A DNA stretch of 55,088 nt from Caballeronia temeraria (GTDB taxonomy: Bacteria; Pseudomonadota; Gammaproteobacteria; Burkholderiales; Burkholderiaceae). Position numbers and translations under genes: made by a program. The stretch lies in NCBI RefSeq assembly GCF_001544795.2, contig NZ_FCOI02000042.1, positions 1 to 55,088 on the forward strand, given 5' to 3'. Below the pieces are notes generated by a model that saw only the letters and a program-made list of their open reading frames with translations, did no database searches and had not been told where the DNA came from. The number at the start of each line of letters is the position of its first letter. The first letter of the stretch is position 1. Positions 8,333-16,574 of the stretch are shown piece after piece.

Positions 8333-9517
8333 TTAGAAGCGGGTTAACATGCCGACCGCGCCCATCACCTGATTATTTGTCGCTGAGAAACCGCCGGCGT
8401 TGTACATCACTGCGGTATTTTGGTTACCTATCGCGTGTTGGTACATTGCTTCAGCGTACAGTTCCGTACGCTTCCACAGCGAGTAGCGCGCAATCGCGTT
8501 GATCTGGTTCCACTTTGGTTCGGAGCCGACGTTTGACTTGCTCGTGCCGTTCAGATGGGCGTGCGTATAGGTATCCATGAGGCCGAGAGAGAGCGTCGGC
8601 GTCAGTGCGTACTTGACATTCAGTTCGTAGTTGTCGAAGTGAACCGAACCGTTCGACGCCGTTAGGCCGAAAGCGGATGTATTCTGGTACTGGCTATGCG
8701 TGTAGACGAAGTTGACCGCTGCCGGGCCGAACGTATAGCCGATGCCTGCACCCACCGTGCGTTGCACGTCCGCCGAGAGGTTGCCGCCGCCCGCGGTCGA
8801 CTTCAACTCGCTCGGGTCGGCCGCGACGCTCTGATTTACTGCTCCTGCAGGGTTGCTCGCCGCCGCCGAGCCGTTGATCTGGAGGTAGGCCGCGGCCAGC
8901 CGCAACGCGCGGTTGCTGTAGCTCGCGCCGACGCTGTATGCGCGATCGACGGTGAAGCTGGTGCTGTTGCTAAACGCGTACATGCCGCCGAACTTGAAGC
9001 CGGCGTAGTCGTCGCTCGAAAACTTCACCGAGTTGCTGAAGCGGACAGAATGTTGCAGGTTGTCGTTGTCGTACACGTGCGCGAAACCCGAGTCACCGAA
9101 CGTGCCGGCCGTGCCGGACAGGGGCGCAACGAAGTCGACCATCGAGTCATACTGGCGTCCCATGGTGATGGTGCCATATTGGTTGCTGCTCAACCCTACA
9201 TACGCTTGACGGCCAAAGAGGCGGCCACCTTGGCCGAGTGCGCCGTTGTTGAGGTTGTAGCCGCTTTCTAGCACGAAAACAGCGCTGAGACCGCCACCGA
9301 GATCTTCCGCACCGCGCAGACCGAACCGGCTGCCGCTGAGATTGCCGCTCGTGACTGCGACGCGCCCGCTGCCTTGGCTGGGGACACCGTTCTGAACATT
9401 ATTCGTATAGGCTATGCCAGCGTCGAGCAGCCCGTAGAGGGTGACCGAACTCTGCGCGTTGGCCGCGGACGCTGCTAAAGCTGTGTTGACGGCGACGGCA
9501 ATACAGAACTTCTTCAT
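8333..9517 (-). CDS. Gram-negative porin (Burkholderia OmpC-like, 16-strand)
   Basis: A general outer-membrane trimeric porin of about 394 residues. The start MKKFCIAVAVNTALAASAANAQ is a signal peptide cut after ANAQ or ASAANA, followed by the diagnostic first strand SSVTLYGLLDAG. The segment SRFGLRGAEDLGGGLSAVFVLESGY and the loop GRQAYVGLSSNQYGTITMGRQYD are family marks, and the protein ends in Phe (GMLTRF) as needed for barrel assembly. The frame extends eleven codons further, but the ATG at 9517 gives the normal signal peptide. It lies alone, flanked by insertion sequence debris on its promoter side. Confidence 0.9.
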   Translation of the reverse strand: MKKFCIAVAVNTALAASAANAQSSVTLYGLLDAGIAYTNNVQNGVPSQGSGRVAVTSGNLSGSRFGLRGAEDLGGGLSAVFVLESGYNLNNGALGQGGRLFGRQAYVGLSSNQYGTITMGRQYDSMVDFVAPLSGTAGTFGDSGFAHVYDNDNLQHSVRFSNSVKFSSDDYAGFKFGGMYAFSNSTSFTVDRAYSVGASYSNRALRLAAAYLQINGSAAASNPAGAVNQSVAADPSELKSTAGGGNLSADVQRTVGAGIGYTFGPAAVNFVYTHSQYQNTSAFGLTASNGSVHFDNYELNVKYALTPTLSLGLMDTYTHAHLNGTSKSNVGSEPKWNQINAIARYSLWKRTELYAEAMYQHAIGNQNTAVMYNAGGFSATNNQVMGAVGMLTRF

Positions 9518-9562
9518 GATCATGAAAATAGAATCCAAGATTTTGTTCAAGGAGAAGCGGCG

Positions 9563-9709
9563 CTAGTCTACAAAGCCGCGTCCGGGACACCAGCCAAAGC
9601 ATTCGTCTTGGAACTTGCCGTTGAAGTTTTCTTCCGAGCCGCTCTGCCAAGGCTTGCCGGGATCGTTGAGCGCCATGTCGATACCGTTCTGTGCGGACCA
9701 CTTCAGATC
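9563..9709 (-). pseudogene. IS3-family OrfB fragment A (catalytic core end)
   Basis: The minus strand reads WSAQNGIDMALNDPGKPWQ then SGSEENFNGKFQDECFGW, which is the region around the catalytic Glu of IS3 OrfB. It runs into a stop at 9563. The amino-terminal part of the gene is missing, and the sequence just upstream on this strand is instead another piece of the same kind of gene (9714-9783). Confidence 0.75.
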
Positions 9710-9713
9710 GCTG

Positions 9714-9783
9714 AGTGAACTCGTCGGGCGTCATATAGACCAGGCTCGGAGTGCGGCCAGATGGCATCGTAGTGAATCTGACA
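9714..9783 (-). pseudogene. IS3-family OrfB fragment B (carboxy end), displaced
   Basis: Reading the minus strand, HYDAIWPHSEPG and, in another frame, LVYMTPDEFTQ are recognisable as the last part of IS3 OrfB (normally HYN..RPHSSLGYLTP.EF). It sits before fragment A in the reading direction, whereas it should come after it, so the order of the gene has been inverted by rearrangement. Confidence 0.65.
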
Positions 9784-10149
9784 TTTAGCAATCCTTCTTG
9801 ATCAGCGCCGGACTCGGAGGGGCGACATTAGCGTAGTTTTGCGCGAGGAGGCCGAACAATTTCCTGGCGGCGCCACCTAGCGCTAGCATCCACCATCCGC
9901 GACAAAGCAGTTCGTCCATCGTTTGGCTTCCCAGGCAGATCTCCCGCATCCGCTAACACGGCGCGTGCTATCTCTAGTTGATCAAGCCTACGCACGCGAG
10001 GCACGCACTTCTTTCGAGTTCCTGCCCAAAAGTGTCGGTATTCTGCTTACGTTGGTGGCTAGTTGTTGGCGCCGATGCAAAACTAACGTCTTCGCACCGT
10101 TCTTGGAGAATGGCGTTGATTGCTTCAGTTGAACATAACCGCTGCTTGG
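9784..10149. other. Unassigned stretch between transposase scraps
   Basis: About 366 bases with no recognisable gene, terminator or repeat. Short frames on both strands lack ribosome sites and family resemblance. It may be remains of the elements on either side. Confidence 0.4.
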
Positions 10150-10387
10150 ACTTGTCGGGCGTCAAGGTATGCCAGGCTCAATGCGGCCGGATGGCATTGT
10201 AGTGACGCCTCCACGGCTTGATCACGACTTCCCCTTCCGGGCGGGTTCGGAACCATTCAAAGCCAAGACGTTCATCCCGGAACTCGCCGTTGAACCTTTC
10301 TTCCGCGCCGTCCTGCCACGGCTTGCCGGGATCGCTGAGCGCCATGTTCATGCCGTTGTGCGCAGCCCACTTCAGGATAGCCCGCGA
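10150..10387 (-). pseudogene. IS3-family OrfB fragment C (core and carboxy end in natural order)
   Basis: The minus strand reads SRAILKWAAHNGMNMALSD, PGKPWQDGAEERFNGEF, EWFRTRPEGEVVIKPWRRHY and NAIRPH, then a stop, with LTPD continuing in another frame. This is the carboxy-terminal third of an IS3 OrfB. It is clearly related to fragments A and B (the same DPGKPWQ and HY.AI.PH blocks) but has diverged and keeps the normal order. Upstream in the reading direction it is fused to unrelated sequence. It is not functional. Confidence 0.75.
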
Positions 10388-10594
10388 GAGGATTGACTTT
10401 CTGGCACTAAACGCGTGCATGACCATGCACTTCTTCGGGGCCAACCGCCGCACTAAAACTTTAATTAAAGGTTAATTTTGGCGAGCCGTAAGAGGCGTAA
10501 TAGATAGGTGGGCAAACGCGATCGCTGGCGGCCATTCGCTGCCCTGTAAGCCCGCCTGCACGACTTTTCTCGCACGTTTCCAAACGTCTCGCCC

Positions 10595-13500
10595 ATGAAA
10601 CGGAATCCTTTCTTCAAGCTGCTCGCGCGTTTGCGCGTGGGGCACAAGTTGCTGCTCATTTACCTGCTTGATCTGAGCGCGGTGATCTATATCAGCGGGA
10701 TTCTGATCCACGAAAAGTATCTGGCGATTGATTTCTCAAACAAGGAGATTGTCGGCAACGCGTACGTTCATGAGGTGGAACATAGCATCACGTCCATCGC
10801 GATGGCGGGCGCGGGCAAACCACCGACGGCGGCGCAACTCGATGCAGAGGTCGACAAGCTCGTCCGTGCCGAGCAGCAATACGGCGCGCAGATGGGAAGC
10901 GCAGGGCCCAGCAACGCGCTGCGGACCGCTCTCCAGACGATGGCGCACGAGCGTGAACTCAGGATCGCGTCGACGGACCAGGCGCTGACCGCCTCCCGCG
11001 ATTTGATAACGCGCATCGGTAATCAGTCGAACCTGATTCTCGACCCGGATCTCGACAGCTACTACGCGATGTCGCTCTCGATCTTGCGCTATCCCGCACT
11101 GCTGACCGCGGTGAACAGCATCGGCCGCCATCTGCACGACGGCGTTCACGCGCGCTCCCGAGAGGAACTGCGTTCGCGTTATCTGGTCCTCGAAGGGCAA
11201 CTCGACGGGGTCATGCAGGGGTTGCGGTCGGACTACGCCGAGGCGGGCGCGGCCAATCGTCAATTCGAGCGCACGCTTACCCCGTCGTTCGATCGAATGC
11301 GCACTGCCGTCGAGGCATTCAGGCATGCGGCGCGGGTGGTGGTGGACGACAACGTGGCGCCAGATGCAGCGGTGCTGATGATCGTCGACAGCGCGCAGCA
11401 AGCGCTCGTCCAAAGCGTAGACGACCTCTGGCGCGATACCGGCGAGCAACTAGACGGCCTGCTTCGCGCGCGCGTCCAAGCCCTGTTTTCGCGCATGTGG
11501 CTGCATTTGGGCACTGCGCTCTTCTTGCTGTGCGCCATCCTGACACTGGTTTATTGCGTCGCGCAGCAGATTTCGTCGCCGCTACGCAAACTCGCGCGCG
11601 TAATGGATGTGGTGCGCCGTACCGGCGATCACACGAAGCGCGCCGACTGGGACAGTCATGACGAGATCGGCCAACTCGTGCGCGGCTTCAACGAAATGCT
11701 CGCGCAACTCGACCGCGAACGCGTCGTGCAGAAGGAATTGGCGGCAACCGCCCGCGCGTCGGCCGCCCAATCAGCGCTCGTTGAAGCCACGCCCGTGCCG
11801 ATGGTCGTCACCGCTATTCCCGGCCACGAGGTATTGCACGCGAATGCGCCGGGACTCTTCTGGCTCAATGGAAGCAGCGCCGATCCGTGGGCCCAGGGCC
11901 TCGACTCCGCCACCCGCGCGCGCTTCTTCCAGCAACTTTCAGACCGGGAAGCCATCGACGAATTCGAAGTTCACTGGAAAGCCACCGCTCAGCCGAGCTG
12001 GGCGATGTTGTCTGCGCGTCGTCTCGACTTCCAGGGACGCGACGCCATTCTCACCGCCTTCACGCCGATCAATCAGATCAAGCTCATGGAGCAGCGGCTG
12101 GAACTGTGGGGCAAGGTGTTCGAGGCATCGTCCGAGGCGATCGTCATCCTGAACGCCGAGGCGCGTCTGCTCACCGCGAATCCTTCGTTCTTTCGCGCGA
12201 CCGGGTACCGGATGGACGACGTGGCGGGCAAGCCGCCCGCCTTCATCGACACCCAGGCGCAGGAAGACGAAAACGGTTCGCTGGGTAACCTTCTGCAACG
12301 CGTCGGGCGCAGCAGCACGTGGCACGGCGAAGCGCAAATAAGCCGCCGCGAGGGCGGTGATTATCCGGCGTGGCTCATGATCAGCGCGGTACACGACAAG
12401 CGCGGCACCGTATCGCATTACATCTGCACGCTGATCGACATCACGGACCGCAAGAAGAGCGAGGCGCGCATTCAGTTTCTCGCACAGCACGACGTGCTCA
12501 CCGAGTTGCCCAACCGCGCACTCTTTGCCGCAAAGCTTGGGGTGGCCATCGCAGCAGCGCAGCGAACACGGCAGCGCGTCGCGGTGCTGTTCATCGATCT
12601 TGACCGCTTCAAGAACATCAACGACTCGCTCGGGCATCACATCGGTGATGGCTTGTTGCGGTCCCTGTCGCGACGCCTGCTCAATGCGGTCGGTACCCAC
12701 GACACCGTGAGCCGCCTGGGCGGAGACGAGTTCACGGTACTGCTCAACGGAGTCGGCCACGCGAGCGAGGTGGCGCGCAGCATCGAACAGCGGCTACTCC
12801 CGCTGCTTCGGGAGGCGCATGAAGTGAGCGGGTTGACACTTCAGGTTGCGAGCAGCATCGGCGTCGCACTGTACCCGGACGATGGCGAAGACATCGACAC
12901 ATTGATGCAGAACGCCGACGCCGCGATGTATCAGGCTAAGTCTGCCGGACGAAATCAGGTCAAGTTCTTCTCGGCCGACATGGCGGAGCAGGCGCGTCAT
13001 CGCCTCACGCTGGAAACGGGTTTGCGCACGGCGATTGAGCTCGGCGAGTTGCGGCTCGAGTGGCAGCCATGCATCGAGGCACGGTCCGGCGCGCTCGCGA
13101 GCGTCGAAGGACTGCTGCGCTGGAAGAGCTCGGTTTTGGGTGAAATCGGTCCGGCGGTGTTTATCCCGGTGGCGGAGGACACGCGACTCGTCGTTCCCAT
13201 TGGCGCGTGGGTGATCGAGGAAGCGTGCCGACAGCTCGCCGCCTGGCGCGACGAAGAGGGCCTCGAGATACGCGCGTCGGTCAACATTTCGGCGATCCAA
13301 TTGCGCGAGCCGGGGCTCGTTGCGGCGCTTGGCAAGAGTCTGCTCGCGCATGGCGTACCGCCGCATTGCCTGGAACTCGAAATCACCGAGACGGTTCTCA
13401 TGGATGGCGCCGAACACTACGCGCAAGCCATTCACGCGCTTCGCGGGCTCGGCGTCAAGCTCTCGCTCGACGACTTTGGCACCGGCTACTCGAGTCTCAG

Positions 13501-13795
13501 CTATCTGAACCGTTTTCCGCTCGACCGCCTGAAGATCGACCGCGCGTTCGTGCGAGACATGCTCGACGCGTCCGCTGATCTTGCCATCGTCAAGGCGATC
13601 GTCGATCTTGGGCATGAGCTCGGATTGCGCGTGGTGGCCGAAGGTGTGGAAACCCGCCATCAAGCGCAGGTATTGCGAAAGATCGGCTGCGATGAGTTGC
13701 AGGGCTTCCTGTTCGCCCCGGCGATCCCCGCCGAAGAACTAGTGCTGTGGAATAGGGCGCGGCAAGACGAGGCTCTCGATGCTTCGCCGGCTTGA
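10595..13795 (+). CDS. Membrane GGDEF/EAL c-di-GMP protein with periplasmic sensor, HAMP and PAS
   Basis: A 1066-residue signalling protein. A first membrane helix (about residues 18-37) and a second (about 304-324) enclose a mostly helical periplasmic domain. A HAMP linker follows (about 324-375), then one or two PAS domains (a clear one around 500-615), a GGDEF domain with intact GGDEF at 709-713, and an EAL domain starting with EGLLRW at 838-843. The EAL part keeps NIS, EITET, DDFGTGYSSL, KIDRAF and AEGVE residues, so phosphodiesterase activity is likely. The inhibitory RxxD site before GGDEF is missing (GTHD). Which activity dominates cannot be told from sequence. It stands alone, with transposase scraps upstream. 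Confidence 0.9.
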   Translation: MKRNPFFKLLARLRVGHKLLLIYLLDLSAVIYISGILIHEKYLAIDFSNKEIVGNAYVHEVEHSITSIAMAGAGKPPTAAQLDAEVDKLVRAEQQYGAQMGSAGPSNALRTALQTMAHERELRIASTDQALTASRDLITRIGNQSNLILDPDLDSYYAMSLSILRYPALLTAVNSIGRHLHDGVHARSREELRSRYLVLEGQLDGVMQGLRSDYAEAGAANRQFERTLTPSFDRMRTAVEAFRHAARVVVDDNVAPDAAVLMIVDSAQQALVQSVDDLWRDTGEQLDGLLRARVQALFSRMWLHLGTALFLLCAILTLVYCVAQQISSPLRKLARVMDVVRRTGDHTKRADWDSHDEIGQLVRGFNEMLAQLDRERVVQKELAATARASAAQSALVEATPVPMVVTAIPGHEVLHANAPGLFWLNGSSADPWAQGLDSATRARFFQQLSDREAIDEFEVHWKATAQPSWAMLSARRLDFQGRDAILTAFTPINQIKLMEQRLELWGKVFEASSEAIVILNAEARLLTANPSFFRATGYRMDDVAGKPPAFIDTQAQEDENGSLGNLLQRVGRSSTWHGEAQISRREGGDYPAWLMISAVHDKRGTVSHYICTLIDITDRKKSEARIQFLAQHDVLTELPNRALFAAKLGVAIAAAQRTRQRVAVLFIDLDRFKNINDSLGHHIGDGLLRSLSRRLLNAVGTHDTVSRLGGDEFTVLLNGVGHASEVARSIEQRLLPLLREAHEVSGLTLQVASSIGVALYPDDGEDIDTLMQNADAAMYQAKSAGRNQVKFFSADMAEQARHRLTLETGLRTAIELGELRLEWQPCIEARSGALASVEGLLRWKSSVLGEIGPAVFIPVAEDTRLVVPIGAWVIEEACRQLAAWRDEEGLEIRASVNISAIQLREPGLVAALGKSLLAHGVPPHCLELEITETVLMDGAEHYAQAIHALRGLGVKLSLDDFGTGYSSLSYLNRFPLDRLKIDRAFVRDMLDASADLAIVKAIVDLGHELGLRVVAEGVETRHQAQVLRKIGCDELQGFLFAPAIPAEELVLWNRARQDEALDASPA

Positions 13796-14218
13796 GGCTA
13801 TCCCATCGTCACACGCGAGTCTCGACTAGCCATTCACCAGGGCCGGCATACCGAATCCCGGTAGTGCGTGAGGATGAAGCGCGCGACGTCATCGGAATGA
13901 TAGACGCGAATCATTCACCCCAGCGAGCGGCAAGCCGTGACTCGCGGCGACTTTTTGCCTCTCCCTTCGAATCATGACGAGCGTGCCAATTTCAGAAGAT
14001 GTCCGCAAAGAAGCACTAGGCGATCAACCAACTGAAAGTTCAGCCCCTGTCAGGTCGACCGGGCGCGTTGACCGCGCCAGCAGCTTTCGTCGCGCGACCG
14101 CTTCGATCCGAGCGAGCGCGTCCCTGAACACGCCCACCAGTCGGCTATCGTCCGCAATTTGGGCGGGGGCCAAAAAAACTTCCGTGCCATTTCGCCATCC
14201 GGCGATTTTTGACGACTG
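13796..14218. other. Intergenic stretch upstream of the amide operon promoter
   Basis: About 420 bases. A minus-strand frame inside 14024-14299 reads like a helical peptide (AQIADDSRLVGVFRDALARI), but it would overlap the operon promoter and has no convincing ribosome site, so I do not call it. No terminator with a T run follows the GGDEF/EAL gene. Confidence 0.4.
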
Positions 14219-14248
14219 TTGACAAGCAAAAATTTGAAGCATTAGACT
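14219..14248 (+). promoter_or_regulatory. Probable sigma-70 promoter of the amide operon
   Basis: A perfect -35 TTGACA (14219-14224) is followed after 18 bases by TAGACT (14243-14248), which matches four of six positions of the -10 consensus. Transcription would begin near 14255, only a few bases before the first leader hairpin and about 137 bases before the first gene. A sigma-54 type GG/GC pair was not found here. Confidence 0.6.
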
Positions 14249-14260
14249 CGGTCTCATACC

Positions 14261-14310
14261 TCGCGGCCTGACAAAGATGTCCGCCCGAGGATCCGGCACA
14301 GAAGCCCCCT
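14261..14310 (+). promoter_or_regulatory. Tandem hexaloop hairpins: ANTAR antiterminator target
   Basis: Hairpin P1 has the stem GAC/GTC (14270-14272 with 14279-14281) around the hexaloop AAAGAT, with a possible outer stem GCG/CGC (14263-14265 with 14282-14284). Hairpin P2 has the stem GGC/GCC (14295-14297 with 14304-14306) around the hexaloop ACAGAA. Both loops carry A at position 1 and G at position 4, the known signature bound by dimers of ANTAR proteins such as EutV and NasR. The 3' arm of P2 uses the first bases of the terminator's 5' arm, so the two structures exclude each other. The operon encodes an AmiR-like ANTAR protein. Confidence 0.75.
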
Positions 14311-14344
14311 GACGAACCCGCGGTTCGTCAGGGGGCTTTTTTTT
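14303..14344 (+). terminator. Leader terminator (attenuator) before the amide operon
   Basis: A perfect 16-bp stem (14303-14318 with 14322-14337) with loop CGC and a run of eight T (14337-14344). It lies after the promoter and before the first gene of the same operon, so by default it would stop transcription. It overlaps hairpin P2, as expected for regulated antitermination. Confidence 0.9.
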
Positions 14345-14391
14345 GTCCGCGTTTTCCCCCCTGTTCTAGCGCTCATTTCTGGAGAATCCGC

Positions 14392-15624
14392 ATGTTGCTG
14401 AAGCCGTTGGGCTGGATGCGTCTCGCCCTTACCGCAGGACTTGCACTGACTTCGCTCGCATCGAGTGCCGCCGATCCCGTGAAAATCGGCCTGCTGGAAG
14501 ATGCCTCGGGAAACTTCGCACTGGCGACCATTCCGAAAATTCACGCCACTCAACTCGCAGTCGATGAGATCAACGCGAAGGGCGGCATCCTCGGACGTCC
14601 GGTCTCGCTGATCGCCTACGACACGCAATCCGACAACACCAAGTTCCAGGAGCTCGCACGGCGCCTCGTCCAGACCGACAAGCCCGATGTGATCTTCGGC
14701 GCATTCTCGAGCGCATCGCGGGAAGCGATTCGGCCGATCATGGACCGCGCGCATCAGCTTTACTGGTACGACAATCAGTACGAAGGCGGCGTGTGCGATA
14801 CCAACACGTTCGTCACGGGCGCCGTCCCCGAGCAGCAATTCTCGACGCTGATCCCGTGGATGATGCAGAGGTACGGCAAGAAGGTGTACACCATCGCCGC
14901 CGACTATAACTTCGGGCAGATTTCCGCCGAGTGGGTCCGCAATATCGTCAAGGAGAACGGCGGTACGATGGCCGGCGAGGAATTCATTCCGCTGTCCGTA
15001 TCGCAGTTCGGGCAGACGATCCAGAATATCCAGAAGGCGAAGCCGGACTTCGTGGTGACGCTGCTGGTCGGCGCAAATCAGGCGTCGTACTACGAACAGC
15101 AGGCGTCGGCCCATCTGAATCTGCCGATGGCGAGTTCGGTCAACGTCGGTCAGGCGTACGAACACAAGCGCTTCAAACCGCCTGCGCTGAAGGACATGTA
15201 CGTGACGGCGAACTACGTGGAAGAAGTCGATACGCCTGCCAGCAACGACTTCAAGAAGCGCTTTCATGCGAAGTTCCCGAACGAGCCGTACATCAATCAG
15301 GAAGCAGCTAACGCGTACGACGCCATCTATCTCTACAAGGCCGCCGTCGAAAAAGCCAAGACGACGAATCAGGACGCGGTGCGCAAAGCGCTCGAAACCG
15401 GCATTTGCACGGAAGGCGCGCAAGGTAAGGTCTGTATCGATCCGAAGAGCCATCACGCGAGCCACACCATTTACCTCGTACATGTGAAGGACGATCACTC
15501 GGTCGATATTCCGAAGGTCTGGGACGACGTCCAGCCGTACTGGCTCGGCAAGGTGGGCTGCGATCTGCCCAACAAGCCGGATCATCGGCAGTACACGCCG
15601 TCGAATCTGCCCAAGAAGTCCTGA
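14392..15624 (+). CDS. Amide/urea-type ABC transporter substrate-binding protein (UrtA/FmdD-like)
   Basis: A 410-residue periplasmic binding protein of the Peripla_BP_5 group. A signal peptide (LALTAGLALTSLASSAAD) precedes the mature start DPVKIGLLEDASG. Family marks are AVDEINAKGGILGRPV, VIFGAFSSASREAI, YEGGVCDTNTFVTG and, near the end, GKVCIDPKSHHASHTIYLV. Relatives (UrtA, FmdD) capture urea or short amides for import. A GGAG element lies before the ATG at 14392. It is first in the operon, directly after the leader terminator. The ligand is probably a small amide given the two hydrolases downstream, but which one is not known. Confidence 0.9.
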   Translation: MLLKPLGWMRLALTAGLALTSLASSAADPVKIGLLEDASGNFALATIPKIHATQLAVDEINAKGGILGRPVSLIAYDTQSDNTKFQELARRLVQTDKPDVIFGAFSSASREAIRPIMDRAHQLYWYDNQYEGGVCDTNTFVTGAVPEQQFSTLIPWMMQRYGKKVYTIAADYNFGQISAEWVRNIVKENGGTMAGEEFIPLSVSQFGQTIQNIQKAKPDFVVTLLVGANQASYYEQQASAHLNLPMASSVNVGQAYEHKRFKPPALKDMYVTANYVEEVDTPASNDFKKRFHAKFPNEPYINQEAANAYDAIYLYKAAVEKAKTTNQDAVRKALETGICTEGAQGKVCIDPKSHHASHTIYLVHVKDDHSVDIPKVWDDVQPYWLGKVGCDLPNKPDHRQYTPSNLPKKS

Positions 15625-15639
15625 TAGTTCTGATCCGGG

Positions 15640-15655
15640 CCGGCGCGCGCGCCGG
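15640..15655 (+). other. GC-rich palindrome between binding-protein and permease genes
   Basis: A perfect 16-base palindrome (CCGGCGCG and its mirror) in the 72-base gap after the binding-protein gene. Such hairpins often protect the 3' end of the binding-protein message so that it is made in excess over the permease. There is no T run next to it, so it is not a plain terminator. Confidence 0.45.
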
Positions 15656-15696
15656 ACATGACGGGCGCGCGCGGGTCTTTTGAACGTGGAGCATGC

Positions 15697-16566
15697 ATGG
15701 CCACCTTTTCGGTTCTCTATTCGCTCGTCTATCAGTTCGGCGACAGCTTTGCCTATCTGGTGCTCGCGGCGCTCGGTCTCGCGGTGATCTTTGGCATGAT
15801 GGGCGTCATCAATCTCGCGCATGGTGAGTTCATCATGTGCGGCGCATACGTGACGATCATCGCGGCCAAGCGCGGCTTGCCGCTTCCTCTCGCCATGCTG
15901 CTCGGCGCGCTCGCGGCGGCGCTCGCGGGCGTGGTGATCGAACGGCTTGTGATTCGTCACCTGTACGACCGTTTGTTCGACTCCGTCGTGGCGACGTGGG
16001 CAATCAGCCTCATCGTGCAGCAGACCATGCTGCTCGTCGCCGGACCTTCGATAGAAGGCATCGGCACGCCGTTCGGATCGTTCTCGCTCGGCGACTATTC
16101 GTTTTCGACGTACCGCGCCGTGCTGCCGGGCATCGCGCTGGCCATCCTGTTCGCGCTCTATCTGCTGTTCTTCAGGACGAACTACGGCGTCTGCGCCCGC
16201 GCGACGATCCAGAACGCCAGCATCGCGCAATGCCTCGGCCTGCGCACCGACCGTCTTTATACACTGACCTTCGCGCTCGGCGCGGGACTCGCGGGGCTGA
16301 CCGGCGCGCTCTATGCCCCGACCATGACCGCCGTGCCGACGATGGGCAGCAACTTCATCGTGCAGGCGTTCGTGTCGGTGGTCGTCGGTGGCGCGAACGT
16401 GATCGCGGGGACGACGCCCGCTGCGGCAGTGCTCGCAGTCATCCAGACCGCGCTCACGGCCTCGTATGGTCAGTTGTTCGGTCAGATCGGCTTGCTGGTG
16501 ACGGTCATCGTCGTGATCCGACTGATGCCGCAAGGTCTCGGCAACCTCTTTTCCCGCGCGCGCTAG
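15697..16566 (+). CDS. ABC transporter permease 1 (UrtB/LivH-like)
   Basis: A 289-residue inner-membrane permease of the branched-chain amino acid/urea type with about eight hydrophobic segments. The segment LAALGLAVIFGMMGVINLAHGEFIMCGAY contains the conserved G..NLAHG.F loop that contacts the ATPases, and TDRLYTLTFALGAGLAGLTGALY is the second family block. The frame is open from 15658, but the ATG at 15697 after GTGGA gives the usual amino end. It should form a heterodimer with the next gene product. Confidence 0.9.
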   Translation: MATFSVLYSLVYQFGDSFAYLVLAALGLAVIFGMMGVINLAHGEFIMCGAYVTIIAAKRGLPLPLAMLLGALAAALAGVVIERLVIRHLYDRLFDSVVATWAISLIVQQTMLLVAGPSIEGIGTPFGSFSLGDYSFSTYRAVLPGIALAILFALYLLFFRTNYGVCARATIQNASIAQCLGLRTDRLYTLTFALGAGLAGLTGALYAPTMTAVPTMGSNFIVQAFVSVVVGGANVIAGTTPAAAVLAVIQTALTASYGQLFGQIGLLVTVIVVIRLMPQGLGNLFSRAR

Positions 16567-16574
16567 GAGGCAAC

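Noticed and set aside
14024..14242. A minus-strand peptide frame upstream of the amide operon
   Set aside because: It would overlap the promoter of the amide operon and has no clear start signal.
14219..14344. Reading the leader as a ligand-binding riboswitch (for example guanidine type)
   Set aside because: The leader is short, the two hexaloops fit the ANTAR rule, and the operon carries the matching protein; no riboswitch core motif was seen.
14254..16533. A long minus-strand open frame of 759 codons across the binding-protein and permease genes
   Set aside because: It is rich in Arg and His with no domain pattern, and lies opposite genes with clear motifs and ribosome sites. High GC content keeps such mirror frames open.
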